64,000 nucleotides of DNA from positions 424,773 through 488,772 of the forward strand of contig NZ_JAFEUL010000001.1 in the NCBI RefSeq assembly GCF_016901225.1, given 5' to 3'. A program made the position numbers and the translations under genes. The DNA is from Actibacterium sp. 188UL27-1 (GTDB taxonomy: Bacteria > Pseudomonadota > Alphaproteobacteria > Rhodobacterales > Rhodobacteraceae). This document shows positions 16,708-26,072 of the stretch, one piece after another; position 1 is the first letter of the stretch, and the number at the start of each line of letters is the position of its first letter. The notes under the pieces are model-generated. The model did not search any database, was not told the DNA's origin, and saw only the letters and a program-made list of their open reading frames with translations.

Positions 16708-19080
16708 ATGCCGAAGGATAGTGGCATTGGCGCATCTCCGAAGCGCCGCGAAGACGTAAGGTTTTTGACCGGGAAGGGTCAATATACCGATGACATCAAC
16801 ATTCACGGCCAGGCCTATGCGCATTTTTTGCGTTCGGAAGTGGCCCATGGCACTATCAACGGGATCGATACGTCTGCAGCGGCATCCATGCCGGGCGTCG
16901 TTCAGATCCTGACGGCCAAGGATTTTGAAGGTGTGGGCGGCGTGCCCTGCGGCTGGCAGGTGACCGACCGCCACGGTGAGGCCATGCAAGAGCCCAAGCA
17001 CCCGGTCTTGGCCGAGGGCAAAGTGCGCCATGTGGGCGACCCGATTGCCATGGTGATCGCGGATACGTTGGAACAGGCACGCGATGCGGCTGAGGCGATT
17101 GATGTAGACATCACCGAGCTTGAGCCAGTGATGGACATGAAGGCGGCCATCAAAGACGGCGCCACCAAGGTGCATGACGATCTGATATCTAACCTTTGCT
17201 ATGACTGGGGGTTTGTCGAGGAAAACCGCGAGGCCGTGGATGAAGCGATCAAATCCGCTGCCCATGTGACCACGCTGGAATTGGTGAATAACCGCCTGGT
17301 CGCCAACCCGATGGAGCCGCGCGTGGCTGTGGGCGATTACGCCCCAGGCACTGACGATTACACGCTCTATACGACCAGTCAGAACCCCCATGTGATCCGG
17401 CTGCTGATGGGGGCCTTCGTTTTGGGCATTCCCGAGCACAAGCTGCGGGTCGTTGCCCCCGATGTGGGCGGCGGCTTTGGTGCCAAGATCTATCACTATG
17501 CCGAAGAGGCCGCCTGTACGTTCGCGGCCAAGCAATGCGGGCGCCCGGTCAAGTGGACCTCCAGCCGGTCGGAGGCGTTCATCTCTGACGCCCATGGCCG
17601 TGATCATGTGACCAAGATCGAGTTGGCGCTGGATGCGGATCACAAATTCACCGCGATCCGCACCGATACCTACGCCAATATGGGCGCGTATCTCAGCACT
17701 TTTGCCCCGTCGATCCCAACCTGGTTGCATGGCACGTTGATGGCGGGGAACTACACCACGCCATTGATCTATGTGAATGTGAAGGCCGTTTTCACCAACA
17801 CAACGCCGGTCGATGCCTATCGCGGGGCCGGTCGGCCAGAGGCCACGTTCCAGTTGGAGCGGGTGATCGACAAGGCCGCGCGGGAACTGGGTGTGGATCC
17901 GGCGGACCTCCGGCGCAAGAACTTCATCAAGCCCGATCAGTTCCCCTACGCCACCCCGGTGGCCGTGGAATACGATACTGGTGATTATGATGCCACGCTC
18001 GACAAGGGCATGGAGATGATCGACGCCGCCGGGTTCGAGGCGCGCGCCGCCGAGAGCAAGGCCAAGGGCAAGTTGCGTGGCCTGGGCATTGCACATTTCA
18101 TCGAAGCCTGCGGGATCGCGCCGTCGAACCTGGTGGGTCAGTTGGGTGCGCGCGCCGGTTTGTACGAAAGTGCGACCGTGCGGGTGAATGCGACCGGCTC
18201 GATCAGCGTAATGACGGGCTCGCACAGTCATGGGCAGGGGCATGAGACCTCCTATCCGCAAGTGGTGGCCGAGATGCTGGGCATCGACGAGAGCATGATC
18301 GACATCGTCCATGGGGACACGTCCAAGACACCGATGGGCATGGGGACCTATGGGTCACGCTCCATCGCCGTGGGTGGGTCTGCCATGGTGCGGGCAACCG
18401 AGAAGATCATCAACAAGGCCAAGAAGATTGCGGCACATCTGCTGGAAGCCTCTGAGGCCGATATCGAGTTGAAAGACGGTGCGTTTAGTGTGGCCGGTAC
18501 CGATAAGTCGGTGGCTTGGGGCGATGTGACCCTGGCGGCCTATGTGCCCCACAACTATCCGCTGGAGGATATCGAACCGGGTCTGGAGGAGACGGCTTTC
18601 TATGATCCGTCGAACTTCACCTACCCGGCAGGTGCCTATATCTGCGAGGTCGAGGTAGACCCGGAGACCGGCAAGGTGGATGTGCTGAAATTCGTCGCTG
18701 CGGATGATTTTGGCAATGTGATCAACCCCATGATCGTTTACGGGCAGGTCCATGGTGGCGTGGCGCAAGGGATCGGGCAGGCTCTGCTTGAGAACTGCGC
18801 CTATGACGAAAACGGGCAGCTTCTTTCGGGGTCGTACATGGATTACACCATGCCGCGGGCCGATGATCTGCCGATGTTCGATGTGGACCATTCCTGTGTC
18901 ACGCCGTGTACGCATAACCCGTTGGGTGTGAAGGGTTGCGGTGAAGCGGGGGCCATCGGAACGCCGCCCGCCATCGTCAACGGGGTGATCGACGCGTTGC
19001 ATCGTGCCGGTCATACCCATGTGTCCCATATCGACATGCCCTTGACGCCAGCGCGCGTTTGGGCGGCGATGAACGGCTAA
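16708..19080 (+). CDS. coxL: Molybdenum hydroxylase large subunit, form II CoxL
   Basis: A 790-residue molybdopterin-cytosine-dinucleotide enzyme of the xanthine oxidase family. The active-site loop is AYRGAGR (residues 370-376), the form II signature, instead of the AYXCSFR of true CO dehydrogenases; no active-site Cys is present. The catalytic Glu is Glu746 in [13 protein letters not shown]-binding glycine motifs (GGGFGAK near 255, [13 protein letters not shown] near 505) are visible. It may oxidise an unknown aldehyde, purine-like or other heterocyclic substrate; CO oxidation is doubtful. The ATG follows TTGGGAGG. Confidence 0.92.
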   Translation: MPKDSGIGASPKRREDVRFLTGKGQYTDDINIHGQAYAHFLRSEVAHGTINGIDTSAAASMPGVVQILTAKDFEGVGGVPCGWQVTDRHGEAMQEPKHPVLAEGKVRHVGDPIAMVIADTLEQARDAAEAIDVDITELEPVMDMKAAIKDGATKVHDDLISNLCYDWGFVEENREAVDEAIKSAAHVTTLELVNNRLVANPMEPRVAVGDYAPGTDDYTLYTTSQNPHVIRLLMGAFVLGIPEHKLRVVAPDVGGGFGAKIYHYAEEAACTFAAKQCGRPVKWTSSRSEAFISDAHGRDHVTKIELALDADHKFTAIRTDTYANMGAYLSTFAPSIPTWLHGTLMAGNYTTPLIYVNVKAVFTNTTPVDAYRGAGRPEATFQLERVIDKAARELGVDPADLRRKNFIKPDQFPYATPVAVEYDTGDYDATLDKGMEMIDAAGFEARAAESKAKGKLRGLGIAHFIEACGIAPSNLVGQLGARAGLYESATVRVNATGSISVMTGSHSHGQGHETSYPQVVAEMLGIDESMIDIVHGDTSKTPMGMGTYGSRSIAVGGSAMVRATEKIINKAKKIAAHLLEASEADIELKDGAFSVAGTDKSVAWGDVTLAAYVPHNYPLEDIEPGLEETAFYDPSNFTYPAGAYICEVEVDPETGKVDVLKFVAADDFGNVINPMIVYGQVHGGVAQGIGQALLENCAYDENGQLLSGSYMDYTMPRADDLPMFDVDHSCVTPCTHNPLGVKGCGEAGAIGTPPAIVNGVIDALHRAGHTHVSHIDMPLTPARVWAAMNG

Positions 19081-19099
19081 ACCAGTCCATGGACGACAG

Positions 19100-19150
19100 A
19101 TAACCCCCTCCCCCGACCCCTCCCCCTTATCAGGGGGAGGGGTGCGCCAG
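19100..19150. repeat. Inverted repeat family B, copy 1 (inside the cox operon)
   Basis: CCCCTCCCCC and GGGGGAGGGG form a perfect 10-bp hairpin around TTATCA, preceded by a further CCCCCTCCCCC run and followed by TGCGCC. A diverged copy in opposite orientation lies at 53243-53290. It sits between coxL and coxM and could lower expression of coxM. Confidence 0.65.
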
Positions 19151-19182
19151 TGGCCGAGGGTAGGAGGTAGGAGGAGAATGAG

Positions 19183-19974
19183 ATGCATAATTTTGAGTTT
19201 GTGAAACCAGGGACCATTTCCGATGCCGTGGCGGCCCTGGGCGGGGAAGAGGCGCAGGCTTTGGGCGGTGGGCAGACCTTGCTGCCCACGATGAAGCAGC
19301 GTTTGGCGGCCCCGACAACCCTGGTTAGCCTGAGCGGCGTGGGCGAGATGGTAGGGGTTTGCACCAATGATGCGGGCGAGATCTGCATCGGTGGCGCGAC
19401 CACCCATGCCCAGGTGCAGGCCGAGACAGCCAGCAGTTATCCCGGCTTATCGGGCTTGGCGGGGCAGATCGGTGATCCGGCTGTGCGCAACCGTGGAACG
19501 ATTGGCGGGAGCCTGGCAAATAATGATCCGGCTGCTTGCTATCCATCGGCTGCCCTGGGATCCGGCGCGACCATCGTGACAAACACGCGTGAGATCGCGG
19601 CGGATGACTATTTTCAAGGCATGTTTACGACTGCCTTGGATGAGGGTGAGATCGTCACTGAAGTCCGCTTTCCCGTGCCGATGGCGGCGAATTATCAAAA
19701 ATTCGTCCAACCTGCGTCGCGATTTGCCCTGACCGGCGTGTTCGTGGCCAAATATGCAAGCGGCGTGCGGGTTGCTGTGACGGGCGCATCCGAGAATGGT
19801 GTGTTCCGGTGGAGTGAGGCAGAGGCGGCGTTGTCCTCAAGCTTTACCGCCGATGCAGTCAAGGACTTGTCGGTGCCCGCCGATGGGATGATCGGTGATT
19901 TGCATGGGACGCCGGACTATCGCGCGCATCTGGTCAAGGTGATGACGGGGCGGGCGGTGACTGCTGCCCAATAA
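19183..19974 (+). CDS. coxM: Molybdenum hydroxylase FAD subunit (form II CoxM)
   Basis: A 263-residue FAD-binding subunit. The motifs are LGGGQTLLP (about 27-35, normally AGGQSLIP) and RNRGTIGGSLANNDPAACYP (about 104-123), which bind FAD. The C-terminal CO_deh_flav_C domain covers about 160-260. It completes the S-L-M set. GGAGGAG lies 6 bases before the ATG. A bidirectional terminator follows. Confidence 0.92.
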   Translation: MHNFEFVKPGTISDAVAALGGEEAQALGGGQTLLPTMKQRLAAPTTLVSLSGVGEMVGVCTNDAGEICIGGATTHAQVQAETASSYPGLSGLAGQIGDPAVRNRGTIGGSLANNDPAACYPSAALGSGATIVTNTREIAADDYFQGMFTTALDEGEIVTEVRFPVPMAANYQKFVQPASRFALTGVFVAKYASGVRVAVTGASENGVFRWSEAEAALSSSFTADAVKDLSVPADGMIGDLHGTPDYRAHLVKVMTGRAVTAAQ

Positions 19975-19990
19975 TCCTGTTTGATCTATG

Positions 19991-20033
19991 ATCAAAAGGC
20001 CTGCCTGGTGTTCCACCGGTGGGCCTTTTTGAT
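19991..20033. terminator. Bidirectional terminator between coxM and hrpB
   Basis: ATCAAAAGGCC pairs with GGCCTTTTTGAT (one bulged base) around a 20-base loop. T and A runs on the two sides allow it to serve the converging coxM and hrpB transcripts. Confidence 0.8.
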
Positions 20034-20050
20034 TTAGCCCAATAAGAAAG

Positions 20051-22486
20051 TCAGGATCGCGGTTTGGCACGCAGGGTTGGGTCCGCTTGGGTCGGGTCCT
20101 CGGGCCAAGGGTGCCGAGGGTAGCGCCCCCGCATGTCCTTGCGCACATCGGCATAGCTGGAGGTCCAGAAGGCCGGCAGATCGGTCGTGGTTTGTACAGG
20201 GCGTTGGGCGGGGGACAGAAGTGTGACCCGCAGTGGTGTCCGGTTGGGACCGATCACCGGATGCTGCATTTGGCCGAACATCTCTTGCAGACGCACGGCG
20301 ATCTCGGGCGGATCCGTGGCATAGTCAATGGGGATGTCGCGACCCATCGGTGTTTTGAAGCGGGCGGGCATCTGGGTGTCCAATTTCTGCAATACATCCC
20401 AGCCGATATGGGTGCGCAGAGCATCAGCCAGATCCAGTGCCTTGATGTCTTCCGCTGTTCGCACCGTACCGAGGAATGGCAACAACCATTGGTCCGCATT
20501 ATCAAGCAACGCCTCGTCCGACAGATCGACGATGGTGCCACCAAGACGGGCATAGAGTGCTGCGCGTGCCTGAAGTCTGCGCGACGGTTTCGACCATGGC
20601 AGGCCCAGATCGCGAATGCCGTCCAAGGCTGCATCGGCCAGATGATCTGCAGGCACGTCCCGCCAGAGTTGATCGGCCAGGATCACTGCGCCGAACCGCT
20701 CTTGCCGCCGCGCGGTCACGCGCTTGTCCCGACGCGACCATTCGGCAATCTCGCTCCAACCGATCCGGTCTGCATACAAGCTGCGCAGCTCTGCTTCGGA
20801 GATTTGCGTTTGAAGGCGGATCCTCGCCTCGCGTGCGGTGCCGTCTAGGTCAAGTGCGACGATCAATCGTGTGGCCGCCGACGGATCTTCGGGCGCCATG
20901 ACGGCCCCTTTACCGCCCGAAAGCAACCAGCGGGGCGCATCACCGGGACGATGCAGGCCGATTCGGTCGGGATAAGCGAGAGCAGCCATTTGCGCTACGC
21001 TCAGATCCTCCCCCCCGCTGGCAACCTTTGCCAATCGCTTGGTCTCGCTGCGGATACGGTCCACCCCCTGTCGGTTCACCTCGAACGGGTGGCGCTGTCT
21101 GAAATCGGCTGGATCCCGCACCGCATCCAACCGCAGGGACAAATCGCTGGGGGCGCCGTGCAGCGGGTCCCGGTCGGCCAAGAGGGCGGCCAACGGAGCA
21201 GCGTCAGGACCTGCGCGAACCAGCATGTGTGCCAGACGCGGGTGAAGGGGCAGCCTGGCCAACTGTCGTCCATGGTCGGTGATCCGCCCGGCATTGTCCA
21301 ATGCGCCAAGGCCATGCAACAGTTCCTGTGCCTCTGCCAGGGCCGGGCCAGCCGGCGGGGTCAGAAAGGGCAGGTCGGTCGTGCCCCATGCCGCGCATTC
21401 CAGCGCCAGCGGGGTAAGATCTGTCATCAGGATCTCGGGGTCGGGGAACTGTGCCAATGCGCCGTCCTCGCCCTTGGTCCAGAGCCGGTAGCAAGTGCCG
21501 GGCGCCAAACGTCCGGCCCGACCCGCGCGCTGTGTTGCCTCGGCCCGCGTCACCTTCTCGGTCACAAGCCGCGACATGCCGGATCCTGGATCGAACCGGG
21601 TGCGCCGGGCCAGCCCGCCATCCACGACGCATGTGATCCCTTCGATGGTCAGGGAGGTCTCGGCGATTGCGGTGGATAGCACCACTTTCCGGCCTGCCTG
21701 AGCCGGGGCAATCGCGGCCTGCTGTTCGGCGAAGGGCAGCGCGCCGTAAAGCGGATGCAAGCTGACCTTGGCCGGCAGATCGTGGGCCAGTTTGGATTGG
21801 GTGCGCCGGATCTCTCCTTCACCCGGGAGAAAGACCAAAAGGCTGCCGGTCGTCTCTGACAAGGCGGTGCGCACCAAACGGGCGACTGCGTCATCCAGAC
21901 GGTCTTCCTTGCGGCGAGGTTTGTTGAGCCAACGGATGTCCACCGGATAGCTGCGTCCTTTGGATGTGATGACCGGTGCGCCCATCAGATTGGCCACGGG
22001 ATCGGCTTCCAGCGTGGCGGACATGATCAGTAATATCAGGTCGTCGCGCAATGCCTCGCGTACCTCAAGACACAGGGCCAGTCCCAGATCGGCCGTCAGG
22101 GCGCGTTCGTGGAATTCGTCAAAGATCACCGCGCTGACGCCTGTCAGTTCTGGGTCTGACTGCAGGCGGCGGGTCAGGATCCCTTCGGTAATGACCTCGA
22201 TCCGCGTATGCGGTCCGACCTTGCTGGCCCCGCGCATGCGGTAGCCGACCGTTTGGCCCACCGGCTCCCCCAGCGTTTGCGCCATGCGCTCTGCCGCACC
22301 ACGGGCGGCCAGACGCCGTGGTTCCAGCATAAGGATTGTGCTTTTTACCAACCCGGCTTGCAGGATCGCGAGGGGGACCCGCGTCGTCTTGCCGGCCCCA
22401 GGCGGGGCTTGCAGCACGGCCTGCCCATGGGCTTGCAGGGCTACCAGCAGGTCGGGCAAGGCATCATCGATGGGAAGCGCTGTCAT
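20051..22486 (-). CDS. hrpB: ATP-dependent helicase HrpB
   Basis: An 811-residue DEAH-type helicase. Walker A is APPGAGKTT (about residue 27), the DEFH box is IFDEFHERA and motif III is SATL; helicase motif VI is QRAGRAGR. The C-terminal HrpB domain runs to FWTSSYADVRKDMRGRYPRHPWPEDP, the conserved family end. The start was taken at MTALPIDDALPD, preceded by ACGGAGAT; the open frame continues upstream but without similarity. Typical family length is about 820. Cellular role poorly known, probably RNA or DNA remodelling. Confidence 0.93.
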   Translation of the reverse strand: MTALPIDDALPDLLVALQAHGQAVLQAPPGAGKTTRVPLAILQAGLVKSTILMLEPRRLAARGAAERMAQTLGEPVGQTVGYRMRGASKVGPHTRIEVITEGILTRRLQSDPELTGVSAVIFDEFHERALTADLGLALCLEVREALRDDLILLIMSATLEADPVANLMGAPVITSKGRSYPVDIRWLNKPRRKEDRLDDAVARLVRTALSETTGSLLVFLPGEGEIRRTQSKLAHDLPAKVSLHPLYGALPFAEQQAAIAPAQAGRKVVLSTAIAETSLTIEGITCVVDGGLARRTRFDPGSGMSRLVTEKVTRAEATQRAGRAGRLAPGTCYRLWTKGEDGALAQFPDPEILMTDLTPLALECAAWGTTDLPFLTPPAGPALAEAQELLHGLGALDNAGRITDHGRQLARLPLHPRLAHMLVRAGPDAAPLAALLADRDPLHGAPSDLSLRLDAVRDPADFRQRHPFEVNRQGVDRIRSETKRLAKVASGGEDLSVAQMAALAYPDRIGLHRPGDAPRWLLSGGKGAVMAPEDPSAATRLIVALDLDGTAREARIRLQTQISEAELRSLYADRIGWSEIAEWSRRDKRVTARRQERFGAVILADQLWRDVPADHLADAALDGIRDLGLPWSKPSRRLQARAALYARLGGTIVDLSDEALLDNADQWLLPFLGTVRTAEDIKALDLADALRTHIGWDVLQKLDTQMPARFKTPMGRDIPIDYATDPPEIAVRLQEMFGQMQHPVIGPNRTPLRVTLLSPAQRPVQTTTDLPAFWTSSYADVRKDMRGRYPRHPWPEDPTQADPTLRAKPRS

Positions 22487-22609
22487 ATCTCCGTTATCAG
22501 AAGCTCTGCGCCCAAGCGCAAGCGGGCGCATGCAGTGTTCCCGGGCCACATGGACTGGACAAGATGGTCCGTGCCGGGGCACACCAAAGGGACCGAATTT
22601 GAGGACGTT

Positions 22610-23617
22610 ATGGACGGCAATGGTTTGGCAGAACGGGTGATCGCCGGGGAGCGGCGGGCCCTGGCGCAGGCGATCACCTTGGTGGAAAGTAGACGGGCGG
22701 ATCACCGGGCCGAGGCCATGGGACTAGTCGCGGATCTGGCCCGCACCGGGCGCGAAGCATTGCGGATTGGCCTGTCGGGCACGCCGGGCGTTGGAAAATC
22801 CACCTTCATCGAAAGCCTTGGCCTGATGCTGGTCGATCAGGGGTTGCGGGTGGCTGTTCTGGCCGTCGATCCATCGTCAGCTCGTACCGGTGGGTCGATC
22901 CTGGGGGACAAAACCCGGATGGAGCGGTTGAGCCGCACTCCCCATGCCTTTATCCGCCCCTCGCCGAGCCAGACCCAACTGGGCGGCGTGGCGCGGCGCA
23001 CGCGGGAGGCGGTTTCGGTCTGCGAAGCGGCTGGATTTGATGTGGTGATCATTGAAACGGTGGGTGTTGGGCAATCGGAAACCGTCGTGGCGGAGATGTC
23101 TGATTTGTTCCTGTTGCTGCTCGCCCCCGGAGGCGGGGACGAATTGCAGGGGGTCAAGCGCGGCATCATGGAGATTGCGGATCTGATCCTGGTCAACAAG
23201 GCGGATGGCGATCTGAAACCCGCGGCCACACGGACTTGTGCCGATTATGCCGGTGCGCTGCGCCTGCTTCGCAAAAGGCCCGAGGATCCCAAGGATTTTC
23301 CGAAGGCCATGATGGTCTCTGCCATGCAGGCTGAGGGATTGGAGACCGCTTGGTCTGAAATGCAGGCGCTGGCTGAATGGCGCAAGCAAAGCGGCCATTG
23401 GGTGATGCGCCGTGCCGCCCAGGCGCGCCACTGGTTCGAAGAAGATGTCCGCCAGGGACTGTTGGCGCGCCTGACTACGGACCCGGTGATGATTGCCCAG
23501 ATGGAGGCGTTGGGCCAAGCCGTGATCAGAGGCGAACTGACCCCGGGACATGCGGCAGCCGACATGTTGGCTGCCCTGGGGCAGAACGGGCCCTCTCCTC
23601 TGACAAAGGTTGGCTGA
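22610..23617 (+). CDS. meaB: MeaB-type GTPase, methylmalonyl-CoA mutase chaperone
   Basis: A 335-residue G3E GTPase of the ArgK/MeaB group. The P-loop is GLSGTPGVGKST (about 63-74), followed by AVDPSSARTGGSILGDKTRM, ETVGVGQSE and the base motif NKAD. It protects and reloads B12 in acyl-CoA mutases such as methylmalonyl-CoA mutase and, in Rhodobacteraceae, ethylmalonyl-CoA mutase. No mutase gene is adjacent. The ATG follows GAGGAC by 3 bases. It overlaps or abuts the next, unknown gene, suggesting coupling. Confidence 0.92.
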   Translation: MDGNGLAERVIAGERRALAQAITLVESRRADHRAEAMGLVADLARTGREALRIGLSGTPGVGKSTFIESLGLMLVDQGLRVAVLAVDPSSARTGGSILGDKTRMERLSRTPHAFIRPSPSQTQLGGVARRTREAVSVCEAAGFDVVIIETVGVGQSETVVAEMSDLFLLLLAPGGGDELQGVKRGIMEIADLILVNKADGDLKPAATRTCADYAGALRLLRKRPEDPKDFPKAMMVSAMQAEGLETAWSEMQALAEWRKQSGHWVMRRAAQARHWFEEDVRQGLLARLTTDPVMIAQMEALGQAVIRGELTPGHAAADMLAALGQNGPSPLTKVG

Positions 23618-23621
23618 AAGG

Positions 23622-24650
23622 ATGCGGAACGGCCGCTTTTTTGTGGTGCCGCGGACGGTTGGTCTGGGTCTGGATCTGCTGCAGCTTGAGGGCGGCGGGG
23701 CTGCGCCGGCAGAATTCCACGGTCTGACACGCGACCGCTGCCCGATCTATGCCCGCTACCGCGGTGGTGATTTGTCTGTTTATGTGGCGGACTGTCCCGA
23801 CGCCGATCCAGTGACAGAGGGCACCTTGCAGTTTTCAGAGAACGTTGGCCCGCCGATGCATGGCGCCATGACCCTTGACCAGCTATGCGCATTGGCCGGT
23901 CTGACCGTGCGAGGCCAGGCCCCGGCTGTGCCGGATGCGGCTGATCTTTCCGGTGGCGGTTTGCGAGATCTGCAGCCCGGTACGATCCATTATCAGGAAT
24001 GGTTATCGCTGACATCTGGGACGGCAGAGGATTGGTTGATGGCGCAGGACGTGGTTCTGCGGTTACCGGGGTCGAACCATCGCGGGGGATTTCGGGGCGT
24101 TCGATGCCGGACGGCGAAAGATCTGACAGGTGACTGGTTTCGCATTCTTTTGGGCGAGCCGCCGGATGAGGGGGATCTGGTCGCGCTTTTGAACCTCACC
24201 GATCCGCCTGACCGATCAAACCGGGTGGTGTTGGCCTGTACCTATGGCGGTTTCAACTGGCCCGCGGATTTGACCCCGCGCAAGCCCCCTGCCAGTTGGG
24301 GCGCGATGGAGGGGCCGCTGCCGCGGATGGCGGGCCATGATCCGCATTGCGTGACACGGACCTTGATGATCGAAGCGACGGTCCTGGCCAAAGATGTTGA
24401 TGCCGTTGAGATGCTGCAACGCTTTGATGCCGATCTGACCCGCGCCTTTCCAGATATCCGATTGCTGGCCTTCGATTTGCAGACGCGCGACCGCCGATCA
24501 GGGCTGGACCGGAGCGAGGCCATGGACCCGGCTGTTGTGTCGTGGATTGGTGGCGGGGCGGATCGCTGGCAGTGGATCACCAATGTGGGGACAGTGGCCG
24601 CGCCCGATCTGGTTGGCTTTCGTCCTGCACCGCGCCAGAACCTGGCGTAA
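23622..24650 (+). CDS. Conserved-looking protein of unknown function, coupled to meaB
   Basis: A 342-residue protein (346 if a TTG at 23610, which overlaps the meaB stop, is used). No signal peptide or membrane helix is seen. Visible features are an N-terminal RFFVVPRTVGLGLDLLQLEG, a central GSNHRGGFRG, and a C-terminal part with DLTRAFPDIRLLAFDLQTRDR. I do not recognise a family. Codon use and GC3 are like the neighbours and the frame is free of stops, so it is real. Its position directly after meaB suggests joint expression; no function is proposed. Confidence 0.75.
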   Translation: MRNGRFFVVPRTVGLGLDLLQLEGGGAAPAEFHGLTRDRCPIYARYRGGDLSVYVADCPDADPVTEGTLQFSENVGPPMHGAMTLDQLCALAGLTVRGQAPAVPDAADLSGGGLRDLQPGTIHYQEWLSLTSGTAEDWLMAQDVVLRLPGSNHRGGFRGVRCRTAKDLTGDWFRILLGEPPDEGDLVALLNLTDPPDRSNRVVLACTYGGFNWPADLTPRKPPASWGAMEGPLPRMAGHDPHCVTRTLMIEATVLAKDVDAVEMLQRFDADLTRAFPDIRLLAFDLQTRDRRSGLDRSEAMDPAVVSWIGGGADRWQWITNVGTVAAPDLVGFRPAPRQNLA

Positions 24651-24758
24651 CGGCGCCTTGGGGCCTTGACCCATCAGGCGATTCTCCCTATTGCAGCCAG
24701 ACTGATCTGAGGTCTGCTTGATGGGCCTTTCTTTCATTTCGAAATCGAGGTAGATCCC

Positions 24759-25046
24759 ATGTCGCGTGTCTGCGAACTGACCGGTAAGGGCCCGATGGTT
24801 GGCAACAATGTCAGCCACGCCAACAACAAGACGAAGCGGCGCTTTCTGCCGAACCTGAACGATGTGACGCTTATCTCGGACGCATTGGGCCGGTCGTTCA
24901 AGCTGCGTATTTCGGCGGCGGCCTTGCGTACGGTCGATCACCGCGGCGGTCTGGATGCGTTTTTGGCCAAGGCCAAGGATGCGGAACTGTCCGAAAAGGC
25001 GTTGAAGATCAAAAAAGATGTTGCAAAGTCCCTGGCTGCGGCCTGA
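24759..25046 (+). CDS. rpmB: 50S ribosomal protein L28
   Basis: A 95-residue ribosomal protein with the N-terminal signature [20 protein letters not shown] and [12 protein letters not shown]. It lacks the zinc-binding Cys pairs of some L28 proteins and has the length usual in alphaproteobacteria. It is monocistronic, with its own terminator 25 bases downstream. Confidence 0.98.
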   Translation: MSRVCELTGKGPMVGNNVSHANNKTKRRFLPNLNDVTLISDALGRSFKLRISAAALRTVDHRGGLDAFLAKAKDAELSEKALKIKKDVAKSLAAA

Positions 25047-25071
25047 CAGACGGATCAACTTGGCTTTGCGT

Positions 25072-25101
25072 GACCTCGTCCTGACTTGGGCGGGGTCTTT
25101 T
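25072..25101 (+). terminator. Rho-independent terminator of rpmB
   Basis: GACCTCGTCC pairs with GGGCGGGGTC (10 bp with G-U wobbles) over TGACTT, followed by TTTTG. It is correctly placed after the L28 stop. Confidence 0.85.
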
Positions 25102-25148
25102 GTATTTCGCGGGTTTGCTTTCGAAATATTGCTGCTAGAGCTTGAGGT

Positions 25149-25505
25149 ATGACGCCTTGGACCCGCCTCCTTGGTGCTGTTTTTGCAGGCCTTCTGACGA
25201 TGACTGCCATTGGTGTTGGCCATGGGCGGGGGCAACCGCCAGTGGCTGGTCAGATGATTTTGTGCCACGGCCAAGACGTGGTCGTCGTTCCTGTAGATGT
25301 GGCCGGTCGCCCTGTTCCGGTTGTGTTTAATTGCCCCGATTGCGCCCTGACTGCTTTTGTTGATCTGCCGGGTGCCGGTCATTTTGGCACCGTGCCTTGG
25401 ACGGATCGGTTGATGATCTTTGATGATCTGATGGCCTGGTTCGACACATTGAAACGTACTTTTGACCGGCCATTTGTCAGGGGACCGCCTGCTGGTTTGG
25501 TTTGA
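25149..25505 (+). CDS. Small exported protein, possible copper-linked (DUF2946-like)
   Basis: A 118-residue protein with an N-terminal signal or membrane segment (LLGAVFAGLLTMTAIGVGHG). Three cysteines follow, one in QMILCHGQDVV and a pair in FNCPDCALTAF, a CxxC that could bind metal. The arrangement resembles DUF2946 proteins found beside copper chaperones. The next gene, 39 bases on, is a PCu(A)C copper chaperone, supporting a copper role. Family assignment is tentative. Confidence 0.7.
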   Translation: MTPWTRLLGAVFAGLLTMTAIGVGHGRGQPPVAGQMILCHGQDVVVVPVDVAGRPVPVVFNCPDCALTAFVDLPGAGHFGTVPWTDRLMIFDDLMAWFDTLKRTFDRPFVRGPPAGLV

Positions 25506-25544
25506 TCTATCCATTTCTTGATTACCCCCGAAAGGAGACACACG

Positions 25545-25979
25545 ATGTCGATGAAATCCCTTGCTGTTGCCGCCGTTGCAATATGTGCCGCGATGCCCGT
25601 TTTTGCCGAAGCGATCGAAGTGGACGGTGCCTATGCGCGGTCTTCGGGCCCCAATGCAAAAGCAGGCGCTGCCTTCATGGAACTGCGCAATACTTCGGGC
25701 GAGGAAGATAAGTTGGTTGGTGCGCGATCCGACGTTGCTGCGCGGGTTGAACTGCACACCCATGAGGACGCCGGTAATGGCGTCATGAAGATGATTGAAC
25801 TGGAAGACGGCATCACGATCCCGGCCGGTGCGAGCCATATGATGGAGCGTGGCGGCGACCATGTGATGTTCATGGGTCTGAAAGAATCCCTTGTTCAGGG
25901 GGAGACCGTGACCGTGACGCTGGAATTTGAGAAAGCTGGCGATGTCGAATTGCAGATCCCGGTTGATCTGACGAAGTAA
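25545..25979 (+). CDS. PCu(A)C periplasmic copper chaperone
   Basis: A 144-residue protein with a Sec signal (cleavage after VFAE, about 20). The copper site is built from His in ELHTHED, the Met pair of GVMKMI and HVMFMG near the C-terminus, the family H-Met-HxM pattern. It delivers Cu(I) to the CuA centre of cytochrome oxidase. AAAGGAG lies 7 bases before the ATG; a longer reading starting at 25518 is not needed. It is probably an operon with the preceding small protein. Confidence 0.92.
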   Translation: MSMKSLAVAAVAICAAMPVFAEAIEVDGAYARSSGPNAKAGAAFMELRNTSGEEDKLVGARSDVAARVELHTHEDAGNGVMKMIELEDGITIPAGASHMMERGGDHVMFMGLKESLVQGETVTVTLEFEKAGDVELQIPVDLTK

Positions 25980-26001
25980 GGGTTTTGAGCAGTCGGACCT
26001 T

Positions 26002-26048
26002 CCGGGGGCGGCCGCTCCCCCACCCTCCCACCGCGCGCCCGCCCCCGG
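26002..26048. terminator. GC-rich hairpin after the copper chaperone gene
   Basis: CCGGGGGCGG (26002-26011) and CCGCCCCCGG (26039-26048) are perfectly complementary around a 27-base C-rich loop. No U tract follows. It may end either the chaperone transcript or the decayed gene on the other strand. Confidence 0.5.
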
Positions 26049-26072
26049 TAGGCCCTGGGGTGGGCGTATTAG

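Noticed and set aside
16567-18312. 581-codon minus-strand frame opposite coxL
   Set aside because: Pure shadow of coxL, rich in His and Arg, no motifs.
19981-19995. TTGAT-CTATG-ATCAA as an FNR box
   Set aside because: The spacer is five bases, not four, and it lies downstream of coxM at the terminator, not before a gene.
24498-25862. 454-codon minus-strand frame across rpmB and the copper genes
   Set aside because: It runs antisense to three clear genes and has no recognisable domain.
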